Source: Aquimarina spinulae (GTDB lineage Bacteria; Bacteroidota; Bacteroidia; Flavobacteriales; Flavobacteriaceae). From it: a DNA stretch of 64,000 nucleotides. This document shows positions 15,255 through 24,245 of this stretch, piece by piece. The stretch is taken from assembly GCF_943373825.1 (NCBI RefSeq), contig NZ_CALSBP010000002.1:2097501-2161500 (forward strand), read 5' to 3'. The notes below the pieces were generated by a model. It made no database searches, was not told where the DNA came from, and saw only the letters and a program-made list of their open reading frames with translations. Within the stretch, counting starts at the first letter, position 1. Each line of letters starts with the position of its first letter. A program made the position numbers and the translations under genes.

Positions 15255-17642
15255 ATGGATAATATTTATTTATTAATGGTAGTCGCGCTAGCAATATTAG
15301 CGGTTGCCGACCTTATTGTGGGAGTTAGTAATGATGCTGTTAACTTCTTAAATTCTGCTATTGGTTCTAAAGCAGTTTCTTTTAGAACAATAATGATTGT
15401 TGCCAGTATTGGTATTGCAGCTGGAGCCGTTTTCTCTAGTGGATTAATGGAAGTAGCAAGGAAAGGAATTTTTAATCCTGGTGAATTCTATTTTGATGAA
15501 ATCATGATCATTTTTATGGCAGTTATGATTACCGACATTCTCCTTCTCGACTTTTTTAATACACTGGGGATGCCAACTTCGACAACGGTATCTATTGTAT
15601 TTAATCTTTTGGGAGCAGCAGTATCTATTGCACTAATTAAAATTGGAGCAGATCAAGGGTTAGCTTTTTCTGATTTAGGAAATTACATTAACACCAAGAC
15701 AGCAACAAAAATTATTAGTGGTATTTTGCTCTCGGTAGTGATAGCATTCTCGGTAGGTGCTATTGTACAATTTATAACTCGTTTATTACTATCCTATAAT
15801 TTTGAAAAGAAAGCTAAATGGGTTGGTGCTTTATTCGGAGGAATTGCATTAACTGCATTATTGTATTTCATTTTCATGAAAGGAATTAAAGGAACCAATT
15901 ACGCCAAAGCTATAGTTGATATTCTATACAATGGCGGTCCTGAAGGGCTATTAGATTGGGCTAATAATTATTTTGGTAGTACGTATGAAAATGTAAAGGA
16001 ACTGGCAAAAGCTCAGAAAAACCTTTTCAAGATAGATGGTGATGCAGGAACAATCAAAATGACCTTAAGAGGATATTTAGAAACCTATGTGTTTCAGATC
16101 GTAGCTGCCGGTTTTGTATTGTGGTCAGTATTATCATATATACTTATTAATTTCTTTAAAGTAAATATTTATAAGCTTATTATTATTGTAGGTACATTTG
16201 GATTAGCATTAGCTTTTTCGGGTAATGATTTGGTAAACTTTATTGGTGTACCTATAGCGGGCTGGCAATCTTATGAAGCCTGGGTAGCTTCTGGTATTCC
16301 TGCTACTGAGTTTTCTATGGATGTTTTAGCCAAAAAAGTAGACACTCCTACCTTACTACTATTTGGTTCAGGAATAATAATGGTACTTACATTATGGTTT
16401 TCAAAAAAAGCTCGATATGTTGCCGATACCGAAATTAACCTTTCTAGAGAAGGAGAAGCTAAAGAACGTTTTAAACCAAATTTTCTATCAAGAGGTGTTG
16501 TAAGAAGTACTGTTTTGATATCTCAAGGACTTGGTGCAATTACACCAAAACCTGCAATGGAGTTTATAGAAAACAGATTTTCTAAACCTGTTATAGACTT
16601 ACCAAAGAACAAGACTTATGAAATGCCTGCATTTGATATGGTAAGAGCTGCAGTAAACCTTATGGTTGCCGGAGTCTTAATTTCTATTGCAACTTCTATG
16701 GGATTACCACTTTCTACAACCTATGTTACTTTTATGGTAGCAATGGGTACCTCATTAGCAGATAGAGCGTGGGGAACAGAGAGTGCAGTATATCGTGTAG
16801 CAGGAGTACTTAACGTAATTGGCGGATGGTTCTTTACTGCTATAAGCGCATTCGTTGCAGCTGCAACAGTAGCGTTTTTGATTAATCTTGGTGGCCCTAT
16901 AATGGTTGCAGTCTTATTACTTATTGCTGTATTACTTTTGGCAAGAAATACCATTAATTATAGAAAGAGAGTTAAAGCAGAGAAAGCAGAAGATAGTCTT
17001 AAAAATTCTGAGAGTAGCTCTGTTCAAGGAGTTATCGAAGAAAGTGCAGATAATATCAAATCCTTTGTAAATAGAGGAAATAAAATTTACACAAGCACGA
17101 TAGAAAGCCTTGTGAAATATGATTTAATCGCCTTAAAGAAAAGTAAAAAAGGAATTGCTAAACTAGATGAAGAAGTTGAAGAACTAAGAGATAATATTTT
17201 CTACTTTATCAAGAATCTGGATGAGTCTAGTGTAGGTGCCAGTAATTTTTATATTAATATTTTAGGGTATCTGCAAGATATGTCTCAGTCTTTAGAATAT
17301 ATCACCAAAGCAAGTCACAAGCATGTAAACAACAATCATAAAAAACTTCGATTTAATCAGATTAAAGATTTAAAAGAAATCGAAGAACAATTAAATGAGT
17401 TGTTCAGGCAAATCAAAAAAGCATTTAGTGATAGAGATTTTGATCATATTGATACCATTATTAATGAAAAACAAGAACTCTTTAATAAGGTAAATCAAAA
17501 AATAGATAAACAAGTTGCCAGAACGAGAACTGAAGAAAATAGTCCAAAAAACACCACCTTGTATTTTGGATTACTATTAGAAACCAAAGATCTTATTACC
17601 GCAACAATGAATTTGTTAGAGACCTATAGAGAACACAAATAG
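15255..17642 (+). CDS. Pit-family inorganic phosphate transporter fused to a PhoU-like domain
   Basis: 795 residues. Residues about 1-570 are a PHO4/Pit permease with duplicated signature segments: VGVSNDAVNFLNSAIGSKAVS with MPTSTTVSIVFNLLGAAVS in the first half, FSGNDLVNFIGVPIAGWQS with MGLPLSTTYVTFMVAMGTSLADRAW in the second. After about residue 580 the protein changes to a hydrophilic helical domain of about 200 residues (KSFVNRGNKIYTSTIESLVKY ... TATMNLLETYREHK) resembling PhoU/DUF47, which elsewhere is a separate protein regulating phosphate uptake. The permease should import phosphate with H+ or Na+ at the inner membrane, the tail acting as built-in control. It lies between the porin and phoB and carries its own Pho-type box. 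Confidence 0.93.
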   Translation: MDNIYLLMVVALAILAVADLIVGVSNDAVNFLNSAIGSKAVSFRTIMIVASIGIAAGAVFSSGLMEVARKGIFNPGEFYFDEIMIIFMAVMITDILLLDFFNTLGMPTSTTVSIVFNLLGAAVSIALIKIGADQGLAFSDLGNYINTKTATKIISGILLSVVIAFSVGAIVQFITRLLLSYNFEKKAKWVGALFGGIALTALLYFIFMKGIKGTNYAKAIVDILYNGGPEGLLDWANNYFGSTYENVKELAKAQKNLFKIDGDAGTIKMTLRGYLETYVFQIVAAGFVLWSVLSYILINFFKVNIYKLIIIVGTFGLALAFSGNDLVNFIGVPIAGWQSYEAWVASGIPATEFSMDVLAKKVDTPTLLLFGSGIIMVLTLWFSKKARYVADTEINLSREGEAKERFKPNFLSRGVVRSTVLISQGLGAITPKPAMEFIENRFSKPVIDLPKNKTYEMPAFDMVRAAVNLMVAGVLISIATSMGLPLSTTYVTFMVAMGTSLADRAWGTESAVYRVAGVLNVIGGWFFTAISAFVAAATVAFLINLGGPIMVAVLLLIAVLLLARNTINYRKRVKAEKAEDSLKNSESSSVQGVIEESADNIKSFVNRGNKIYTSTIESLVKYDLIALKKSKKGIAKLDEEVEELRDNIFYFIKNLDESSVGASNFYINILGYLQDMSQSLEYITKASHKHVNNNHKKLRFNQIKDLKEIEEQLNELFRQIKKAFSDRDFDHIDTIINEKQELFNKVNQKIDKQVARTRTEENSPKNTTLYFGLLLETKDLITATMNLLETYREHK

Positions 17643-17670
17643 TAGATCTAACTACTAATAAAAATTGCAA

Positions 17671-17705
17671 AAAAAGGCTAAATATATTGATGTTTAGCCT
17701 TTTTT
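17671..17705. terminator. Terminator after the Pit-type gene
   Basis: Stem AAAAAGGCTAAA / TTTAGCCTTTTT with a roughly 10-nt loop, ending in T residues, about 30 bp after the stop codon. Confidence 0.85.
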
Positions 17706-17759
17706 ATTTTTAACTTTCACTATACGAATTTGGCACAAAAAACCATCACGTTAAGCAAA

Positions 17760-17797
17760 TGTTATCTACTCACACAACTAATGTTAGCTTATCGTTA
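17760..17797 (-). promoter_or_regulatory. Inverted Pho-type boxes upstream of phoB
   Basis: Minus-strand TAACG (17797-17793), TAACA (17786-17782) and TAACA (17764-17760), i.e. 11- and 22-bp spacing in the phase seen at the other arrays, but pointing away from phoB. The proximal box is 74 bp before the phoB ATG. No -7 element fits leftward transcription. Autoregulation of the two-component operon is the likely role, by inference. Confidence 0.5.
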
Positions 17798-17870
17798 CCA
17801 AATCTATATAAATATGTATACTTCGTATTAAGTGGTATATTTATCCAATGTTATGTAATGCTATACTATA

Positions 17871-18554
17871 ATGAACAAAAAAGATATTTCGATACTATTA
17901 GTTGATGATGAACCCGATATTTTAGAAATTGTCGGGTATAACCTTACTGCAGAAGGATATACAGTAATAACTGCAGAAAATGGTGTTGAAGCTGTAAAAG
18001 CTGCAAAAAAGAAAAAACCACATCTAATTATTCTAGATGTAATGATGCCAGAGATGGATGGTATAGAAGCCTGTGAGCATATAAGAAAGTTACCAGACTT
18101 ACAAAATACAATCATTACCTTCCTTACAGCACGTGGTGAAGACTATTCTCAAGTTGCCGGATTTGATGCCGGTGCAGATGATTATATTACAAAACCCATT
18201 CGTCCAAAAGTTTTAGTAAGTAAAGTAAAAGCCCTATTGAGAAGACTTAAAGAAGAAGAGTCTTCAGACAATGTTGTTAAAATAGGAAATTTGGTCATTA
18301 ACAGAGATGAATACAAAATTGTTAAAGACAAAAAAGAAATTGTATTACCAAGAAAAGAATTCGAATTACTATCTTTATTGGCCTCTAAGCCTGGCAAAGT
18401 TTTTAAGCGAGAAGATATTCTTGATAAGGTTTGGGGTAATGAGGTCATTGTAGGCGGTCGTACAATTGATGTGCACATTAGAAAATTAAGAGAGAAAATC
18501 GGCGATAATAGTTTTAAAACTATTAAAGGAGTAGGATATAAGTTTGTAGTTTAA
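17871..18554 (+). CDS. phoB: PhoB-like OmpR-family response regulator
   Basis: 227 residues. Receiver domain 1-125 with the acidic pocket DDE (12-14), phosphoacceptor Asp56 (LIILDVMMPEMDG) and Lys in DDYITKPIRP; C-terminal winged helix about 135-227 with REDILDKVWGNEV, GGRTIDVHIRKLREKIG and FKTIKGVGYKF, typical of OmpR/PhoB DNA recognition. Flavobacterial PhoB-type regulators have this arrangement. The stop codon overlaps the kinase start by one base (TAATG), so the two are cotranslated. Position next to porin and Pit genes with matching promoter boxes supports phosphate starvation control; the name PhoB rests on context more than on unique residues. Confidence 0.88.
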   Translation: MNKKDISILLVDDEPDILEIVGYNLTAEGYTVITAENGVEAVKAAKKKKPHLIILDVMMPEMDGIEACEHIRKLPDLQNTIITFLTARGEDYSQVAGFDAGADDYITKPIRPKVLVSKVKALLRRLKEEESSDNVVKIGNLVINRDEYKIVKDKKEIVLPRKEFELLSLLASKPGKVFKREDILDKVWGNEVIVGGRTIDVHIRKLREKIGDNSFKTIKGVGYKFVV

Positions 18555-19633
18555 TGGCAGAAAACTTTAAAAAGTCGTATAGATTTGCATATCTATCTTC
18601 TTTATATATAACCATATTATTAACGCTCGCATTGAGCGTTTTTTTATACATTCAATCACTGTTTAATCCATTTATTATATTTGGTTTTATAGTGACTTGT
18701 TATCTGATTTGTTTTCTCATTATTCAATATAGAGTAGAAAAATTTATTTATCGTAGAGTACGAAAAATCTATGATGATATCGAAATGCTGGAAGTAGATT
18801 CTATCGGAGAAGGCCCCGTGACTACAGATATGAGAACTCTTATTAAAGAAGTTGAAAAGTTTGCTCAACAAAGAAAAACAGAGATCGAAACTCTAAAAAT
18901 CAGAGAAGCCTATCGTAAAGAATTTATGGGTAACGTTTCTCATGAGTTAAAAACACCCCTGTTTACTGTTCAGGGATATATTCTTACCCTCCTGGATGGA
19001 GCAATGGATGATCCCGAAATTCTTGACAAATATTTAAATCGAGCAAACAAAGGAGTTGAACGCTTGATTTATATTGTAAATGATCTGGATATGATTACCA
19101 AACTTGAAGTAGGTGATCTTAATCTTAATTATACCAATTTTGATATTGTAGAATTAGTACAAAGTGTGTTTGATTTATATGAAATGAAAGCTGCAAAAAA
19201 GAATATTGCTCTTACGTTTGATATGAATTATGAAGAACCTGTACTTGTACATGCCGATAAAGAGCGCATACAACAAGTACTTTCTAATTTGATTGTAAAC
19301 TCAATAAAATACGGAAAAGAAGATGGTACTACAGAAGTAAGCATCGAAGATTTAATCCGAAATAAAACCATTGTTAGAATTACAGATAATGGTGAAGGAA
19401 TTGCACAAGCCCATATTCCACGATTGTTTGAGCGTTTTTATCGCGTAGACAAAAGTGGATCGCGTAAAGAAGGTGGGTCCGGTCTTGGGCTAGCTATTGT
19501 AAAACACATTATCGAGGCACATCATGAGCGCATTTATGTAGAAAGCGATTATCGAGTGGGAAGTGAATTTTCATTTACTATGGAAAAAGTGAAAAAGTTC
19601 CCTATAGTCAATATCAGTACTAAAACTACTTAG
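18554..19633 (+). CDS. phoR: PhoR-like sensor histidine kinase
   Basis: 359 residues. Two membrane helices (about 13-33 and 39-58) separated by only a few residues, so there is essentially no periplasmic sensor domain; a linker follows, then HisKA with NVSHELKTPLFTVQGY (phosphorylated His130), an N box VLSNLIVNSIKYGKEDG, G1 DNGEGIAQ, F box FERFYRVDKSGSR and G2 GGSGLGLAIVKHI. Such short-loop kinases sense through other membrane partners, which fits PhoR of the Pst/PhoU type. It pairs with the response regulator just upstream (1-bp overlap). The last 63 bp overlap the convergent glycosyltransferase gene. Confidence 0.9.
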   Translation: MAENFKKSYRFAYLSSLYITILLTLALSVFLYIQSLFNPFIIFGFIVTCYLICFLIIQYRVEKFIYRRVRKIYDDIEMLEVDSIGEGPVTTDMRTLIKEVEKFAQQRKTEIETLKIREAYRKEFMGNVSHELKTPLFTVQGYILTLLDGAMDDPEILDKYLNRANKGVERLIYIVNDLDMITKLEVGDLNLNYTNFDIVELVQSVFDLYEMKAAKKNIALTFDMNYEEPVLVHADKERIQQVLSNLIVNSIKYGKEDGTTEVSIEDLIRNKTIVRITDNGEGIAQAHIPRLFERFYRVDKSGSRKEGGSGLGLAIVKHIIEAHHERIYVESDYRVGSEFSFTMEKVKKFPIVNISTKTT

Positions 19634-20626
19634 CCCTCTGTATGCATTTAAATCCCTTAGTTTTGTTAATGTAAACTCGTTCTGGTTACAACTAGGAACT
19701 AACTTATTAACCGTTAAACGCTCTGCAAGATATTCTTGCTCAAACTGTCCGGGAGTTGGGATAAAGAAAGCTTTTTTCTTCAGTTTTGCAAGATCCATTA
19801 CTGTTGTATATCCAGATCTAGAAATAATCAGGTTACTACTATTAATAGTATCTTCCAGATCTTTTCCGGTTAAATAATTATGAATAGTAATATTATTTTT
19901 TACAAACGTCTGTTGGGTTTCTTCAATAAGTCCACGTACAAATACAATCCTCTTATCACTTTGTTCAAATTCATAAAACAGTTTTTGTTCTAGTAAAGTA
20001 CGTTGTGGTTCTGGCCCAGAAAGCAATACCATAATATCGTATTTTTTAGGTACAATTTGATATTCAAATCTACTTAGTGGCCCAAGATAAGTCACGGGAA
20101 TATTGTTTCTCTTAGGATGCCCTAACTCACCACTAAGATTAGGATCATCTGCCATATCAGGAACCCAACACACATCAAATTTTTTAATATACTTATTATG
20201 TAGTTTAGTACTTATAGAAGTAGTTTTTCCGCTTAATACAGTAAGTTGATGTGTAATAAATACCGAAGGAATACTCTTATGTCGTACTCCCATTCTGTTA
20301 TCAGAGATAATACCACAAAAATTTTCCTCTTCAATGATTTTTTTTATTGCTTTTTTTTCAGCACTAATTGCATGAGCAATTTTAGGACTGTTTAACAACA
20401 TCTTTAATTTGAAATTACTCCCTTTTTTAGAATACTCTATATTATAAGAAGGGAGTTCTTTGGTAAGTAGCATAGGAAACTCCTTCTTTAATAACGATAA
20501 GGCAACCCCATCAGAAGCAATAACAGGCTCCAGACCTTCTGCCAGTAATGCATTGATAATAGGAATACATCGGGTTGCATGACCTAGTCCCCAATTAAGA
20601 GGAGCAACAAGTACTTTTTTATTCAA
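19571..20626 (-). CDS. Glycosyltransferase family 28-like protein
   Basis: 351 residues. N-terminal Rossmann-type segment LVAPLNWGLGHATRCIPIINAL, with the Gly-rich loop and His of MurG-like (GT-B) enzymes, and a C-terminal nucleotide-sugar site RSGYTTVMDLAKLKKKAFFIPTPGQFEQEYLAERL, which matches the MurG/UDP-glycosyltransferase pattern. It therefore probably transfers a sugar from a nucleotide sugar to a lipid or surface glycan acceptor at the inner face of the membrane; acceptor unknown. It is convergent to the PhoR-like gene and overlaps its 3' end by 63 bp, so neither has a separate terminator. The gap to trmB (20627-20952, 326 bp) is AT-rich with no gene I can support; it must contain the promoters of both divergent genes. 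Confidence 0.82.
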   Translation of the reverse strand: MNKKVLVAPLNWGLGHATRCIPIINALLAEGLEPVIASDGVALSLLKKEFPMLLTKELPSYNIEYSKKGSNFKLKMLLNSPKIAHAISAEKKAIKKIIEEENFCGIISDNRMGVRHKSIPSVFITHQLTVLSGKTTSISTKLHNKYIKKFDVCWVPDMADDPNLSGELGHPKRNNIPVTYLGPLSRFEYQIVPKKYDIMVLLSGPEPQRTLLEQKLFYEFEQSDKRIVFVRGLIEETQQTFVKNNITIHNYLTGKDLEDTINSSNLIISRSGYTTVMDLAKLKKKAFFIPTPGQFEQEYLAERLTVNKLVPSCNQNEFTLTKLRDLNAYRGLSSFSTDIDYRELFHFFHSK

Positions 20627-20952
20627 ACGTTCTAGTATTTAAGTTGTTATAGTAACTATCAATTTGATTCTTAATAATAAAAGTAATCCTATTTTCTTAT
20701 GCATATATTTCCTTAATTTTACCAAAAAATTATCTTAAGTGAAATTTTATATTCAAAAACAAGAGTGTATTGATTATTAATTGAATCTGAATGATAACAA
20801 ATACAGGTATTTCTCGTAGTAAAATGAGGTATAATACAGATATTAGATATAAAAAATTACATCAACCGTATTGAAAAAGACAATATAGAAAAGAGTTGGT
20901 GTAACACAAATCGAATTTAAAAGACAAGTAAGTAAAGAAATTAAGAGGAGCA

Positions 20953-21627
20953 GTGGGTAGTAAGAATAAATTAAAACGATTTAACGAAAACAAAACCTTT
21001 CATAATGTAGTAGAACCTACTAGAGAGGATGTAATCAATAATACATTAGGATATAAAGGAAAATGGAATGATAATTTTTTCAAAAACCAAAATCCAATCG
21101 TTCTAGAGTTAGGTTGCGGTAAAGGAGAGTATACCGTGGGGCTTGCAGAAAAATATCCTGATAAAAATTTTATTGGTATTGATATTAAAGGAGCACGTTT
21201 TTGGCGAGGAGCGAAAACCGCAATAGAAAATGGGATGTCTAACGTAGGGTTTATAAGAACTCAAATAGAATTAATCGATCATATTTTTGAAGAACAAGAG
21301 ATTGATGAAATATGGATTACCTTCCCAGATCCACAAATCAAATATAAACGTACAAAACATCGATTAACCAATCATGATTTTTTACAACGTTATAAAAAAA
21401 TTCTAAAACCAAATGGCATTGTACACCTTAAAACAGATAGCGAATTTATGCATGGATACACATTAGGACTACTGCATGGTAAAGGACATAATGTACTCTA
21501 TTCTAATCATAATGTATATCATAATGAAGGATCTCCAGAGGTTGTAACTGAGATTCAAACTTTTTATGAAAAACAATATTTACAACAAAATAAACCTATA
21601 ACTTACATCCAGTTTAGGATCACGTAA
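20953..21627 (+). CDS. trmB: tRNA (guanine-N7-)-methyltransferase
   Basis: 224 residues. Starts at GTG, supported by the AAGAGGAG Shine-Dalgarno-like stretch just before it (20943-20950) and by the family-typical N-terminus MGSKNKLKRF. S-adenosylmethionine site VLELGCGKGEYTVGLAEKYP (about 50-70) and IGIDIKGARFWRGAKTA, then the TrmB signature DEIWITFPDPQIKYKRTKHRLT. It methylates G46 of tRNA to m7G. It leads a compact run of four or five plus-strand genes (LysE-type exporter, ATL, then mrp and nfu). Confidence 0.95.
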   Translation: MGSKNKLKRFNENKTFHNVVEPTREDVINNTLGYKGKWNDNFFKNQNPIVLELGCGKGEYTVGLAEKYPDKNFIGIDIKGARFWRGAKTAIENGMSNVGFIRTQIELIDHIFEEQEIDEIWITFPDPQIKYKRTKHRLTNHDFLQRYKKILKPNGIVHLKTDSEFMHGYTLGLLHGKGHNVLYSNHNVYHNEGSPEVVTEIQTFYEKQYLQQNKPITYIQFRIT

Positions 21628-21641
21628 TTACCTCAGTAATT

Positions 21642-22271
21642 TTGGAAACTGCCAAACTATTTTTAGTTACATTTTTTGCATCACTAGTTGGAGTAATTCC
21701 TCCTGGACTGGTAAATATGACTGTAGCCAGAACTTGCCTGGAGAGAGGTAAAAATAACGGAATCTTAGTTGCAATTGGCGCATCAATAGTTGTAATATTT
21801 CAGGCATTGATAGCTATTCTTTTGGCTAAGTATATTTTCTTCAATCCGTATGTTAAAAATATATTACTTCGTACAGGAGCAGTCATCTTTTTTTTCATGG
21901 CCATCTATTTTTTTGCAAAAGCAAAACAAAAAAGCACAAAAATAAAAGTATATCGAAATAATGACACCAGAAGTTTTTTTAAAGGTGTTATGATGTCTGC
22001 AATTAATGTATTACCCATACCCTATTTCTGCGCTATTGCAGCGGGAATGAGTGTTAGTGGAAAAATAGAATACGATACTCTGCGAATTACTGCCTTTATT
22101 ATAGCAGCTGGAGCAGGAACCTTTGTAACGCTCTATTTTTATGTGTTTTCTTTCCTCAAAATCGAAAAGAAAACTGCATCTATCGCCAAATATTCTAATT
22201 ATTTTATGGGAATATTAATGTTGATTCTAGTAGTGATAACCTTAGCAAGAATTATATATACATGGGAGTAA
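21642..22271 (+). CDS. LysE-family translocator
   Basis: 209 residues, about six hydrophobic helices. N-terminal FFASLVGVIPPGLVNMTVARTCLERG has the Pro-Pro-Gly of LysE/RhtB-type exporters, which expel amino acids or their derivatives across the inner membrane; substrate unknown. The start appears to be TTG at 21642, 14 bp after the trmB stop; no ATG precedes the first helix, so a non-ATG start is needed. The 3' end overlaps the next gene by 10 bp. Confidence 0.78.
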   Translation: METAKLFLVTFFASLVGVIPPGLVNMTVARTCLERGKNNGILVAIGASIVVIFQALIAILLAKYIFFNPYVKNILLRTGAVIFFFMAIYFFAKAKQKSTKIKVYRNNDTRSFFKGVMMSAINVLPIPYFCAIAAGMSVSGKIEYDTLRITAFIIAAGAGTFVTLYFYVFSFLKIEKKTASIAKYSNYFMGILMLILVVITLARIIYTWE

Positions 22272-22624
22272 AGAAAAATGATATAGATACCGGATCAGAA
22301 TCTGACACAAATTTTTTTGAAAGAGTATATGAAGTTGCCAAACTTATTCCATACGGTAGAGTCACTTCTTATGGAGCTATTGCAAAATGTTTGGGTGCCG
22401 CACGTAGTGCCCGGATGGTAGGATGGGCTATGAATGCCTGTGGAGGTCGTGAAGATATCCCTGCCCATCGTGTTGTAAATAGAAAAGGAATTCTTACAGG
22501 AAAACATCATTTTCAAGGTACTAATCTAATGCAACAGTTACTAGAAAATGAAGGTGTTGAAGTTGTAGATAACCAAATCATAGATTTTGAAAAATTGTTT
22601 TGGGATCCTATGAAAGAGTTGTAA
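22262..22624 (+). CDS. Alkyltransferase-like protein (ATL, MGMT fold without the acceptor cysteine)
   Basis: 120 residues. The C-terminal MGMT-type DNA-binding domain is clear: FFERVYEVAKLIPYGRVTSYGAIAKCLG (helix-turn-helix), then ARMVGWAMNACGG. The active-site box that reads PCHRV in O6-alkylguanine-DNA alkyltransferases is here PAHRVVN, i.e. Cys replaced by Ala. ATL proteins of this kind bind O6-alkylguanine lesions, cannot remove the alkyl group, and hand the damage to nucleotide excision repair. Overlaps the exporter gene by 10 bp, suggesting translational coupling. Confidence 0.9.
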   Translation: MGVKKNDIDTGSESDTNFFERVYEVAKLIPYGRVTSYGAIAKCLGAARSARMVGWAMNACGGREDIPAHRVVNRKGILTGKHHFQGTNLMQQLLENEGVEVVDNQIIDFEKLFWDPMKEL

Positions 22625-22797
22625 TCCTTCTAATCTCCTAATTTTTGAAAAATTTACAAATATTAGGATATAATCAATAGCGATACTACTATAAATCATT
22701 TCAATTTATAGGCTTTATAATCTTAACTTTTCGACCTATCTTTGTGCTTAGGATCAATCTGAATTGATCAAATTAGTTAGAAAAAGAAATAATACTC

Positions 22798-23937
22798 ATG
22801 AAGTTAGAGAAATCGGATATCTTAAAAGCATTAGAGACTATCACTGTGGCTGGCGAAGGTAAGAACATGGTAGAAAGTGGTGCTGTAAAAAATGTAATTA
22901 CTTTTGGTGACGAGGTCATTGTAGATTTAGTTTTAACCACCCCGGCCTTGCATATTCGTAAACGTGCAGAAGTAGATGTAATGAAAGTTATTCATGAGAA
23001 AGTATATGAAAAAGCAAAAGTAAAAGTTAATCTTAAAGTTGAAGCTCCTGCAGCTCAACCTCAAAACAACGAGATTAAAGGAAAATCTATCCCAGGAATT
23101 ACTAATATTATTGCGGTAGCTTCTGGTAAAGGAGGTGTAGGTAAATCTACTGTAACCTCTAATATTGCAGTAACTTTGGCTAAAATGGGATTTAAAGTTG
23201 GGGTATTGGATGCAGATATTTATGGCCCTTCTGTTCCTATAATGTTTGATGTAGAACGAGAACGACCTCTTTCTGTAAAAGAGGATGGAAAATCCAAAAT
23301 GAAGCCCATAGAAAATTATGGCGTTAAGATCTTATCTATTGGGTTTTTTACACAACCAAATCAGGCAGTGGTCTGGAGAGGACCAATGGCGGCAAAAGCA
23401 CTAAATCAAATGATTTTTGATGCGGCATGGGGTGAGCTTGATTTTATGTTAATCGATTTACCACCGGGTACTGGAGATATACATCTTTCTATTATGCAAT
23501 CGCTGCCCATAACTGGAGCTGTGGTAGTTAGTACTCCTCAAAACGTAGCATTAGCAGATGCCAGAAAAGGAGTAGCTATGTTTCAACAAGACAGTATTAA
23601 TGTACCTGTCCTAGGAATTATAGAAAATATGGCATATTTTACACCAGAAGAGCTTCCTAACAATAAATATTATATCTTTGGTAAAGAAGGAGCTAAATAC
23701 CTTGCAGAGGATCTCGATGTTCCATTTTTGGGAGAGATTCCATTAGTGCAAAGTATACGTGAAGCTGGAGATGCAGGTAGACCTGCAGCATTACAGACAG
23801 CAACACCAATAGAAAAGGCCTTTGAAGAATTGACAAAAAATGTGGTTCAGGAAGTAGTAAACAGAAATGATAATCTACCTCCAACCGAAGCAATTAAAAT
23901 AACAACAATGGCAGGCTGTTCTGCTGTAAAAAAATAG
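22798..23937 (+). CDS. mrp: Mrp/ApbC-type Fe-S cluster carrier ATPase
   Basis: 379 residues. N-terminal MIP18/DUF59 domain (about 1-80), a linker rich in Ala/Pro/Gln, then the P-loop domain: deviant Walker A SGKGGVGKST (about 109-118), GVLDADIYGPSVP and the switch LIDLPPGTGDIHLS. By family it carries and transfers Fe-S clusters in the cytosol. The CxxC usually found near the C-terminal third in other bacteria is absent (the segment reads NMAYFTPEELPNNKYY), as I recall for Bacteroidota Mrp. It is followed after 3 bp by the nfu gene, a partner in Fe-S assembly. Confidence 0.93.
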   Translation: MKLEKSDILKALETITVAGEGKNMVESGAVKNVITFGDEVIVDLVLTTPALHIRKRAEVDVMKVIHEKVYEKAKVKVNLKVEAPAAQPQNNEIKGKSIPGITNIIAVASGKGGVGKSTVTSNIAVTLAKMGFKVGVLDADIYGPSVPIMFDVERERPLSVKEDGKSKMKPIENYGVKILSIGFFTQPNQAVVWRGPMAAKALNQMIFDAAWGELDFMLIDLPPGTGDIHLSIMQSLPITGAVVVSTPQNVALADARKGVAMFQQDSINVPVLGIIENMAYFTPEELPNNKYYIFGKEGAKYLAEDLDVPFLGEIPLVQSIREAGDAGRPAALQTATPIEKAFEELTKNVVQEVVNRNDNLPPTEAIKITTMAGCSAVKK

Positions 23938-23940
23938 AAA

Positions 23941-24180
23941 ATGACTTCTGAAGAATTAAAAATTAATGTAGAAAAGGCCCTAGATGAAATAAGGCCGTTT
24001 TTGGAAAGTGATGGAGGAAACATTTCTTTAATTTCTATTGAAGATGGTAAGATCGTTAAGGTTCAATTAGAAGGCGCATGTGTAGGGTGTAGCGTAAATC
24101 AAATGACTCTTAAATCTGGAGTAGAAATGACAATTAAAAAATATGCTCCTCAAATCGAATCGGTACTTAATATAGAATAA
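23941..24180 (+). CDS. nfu: NifU-like (Nfu) Fe-S scaffold protein
   Basis: 79 residues, a lone Nfu domain: ALDEIRPFLESDGGNISLISIEDG, then the cluster-binding ACVGCSVNQMTLKSGVE with CxxC. Binds a [4Fe-4S] cluster between two monomers and passes it to targets. Three bases after mrp, so cotranscribed; ends at a strong bidirectional terminator. Confidence 0.94.
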   Translation: MTSEELKINVEKALDEIRPFLESDGGNISLISIEDGKIVKVQLEGACVGCSVNQMTLKSGVEMTIKKYAPQIESVLNIE

Positions 24181-24199
24181 GTATATTACTTAATAATAC

Positions 24200-24245
24200 A
24201 AAAACCCTATACTTAAGGAGTAAACTCCTTAAGTATAGGGTTTTT
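24200..24245. terminator. Bidirectional terminator between nfu and the acyltransferase gene
   Basis: 21-bp perfect stem from AAAAACCCTATACTTAAGGAG with TAAA loop and T-runs on both strands. The last codons and stop of the minus-strand acyltransferase gene (24229 onward) lie inside the right arm, so one element ends both convergent genes. Confidence 0.93.
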
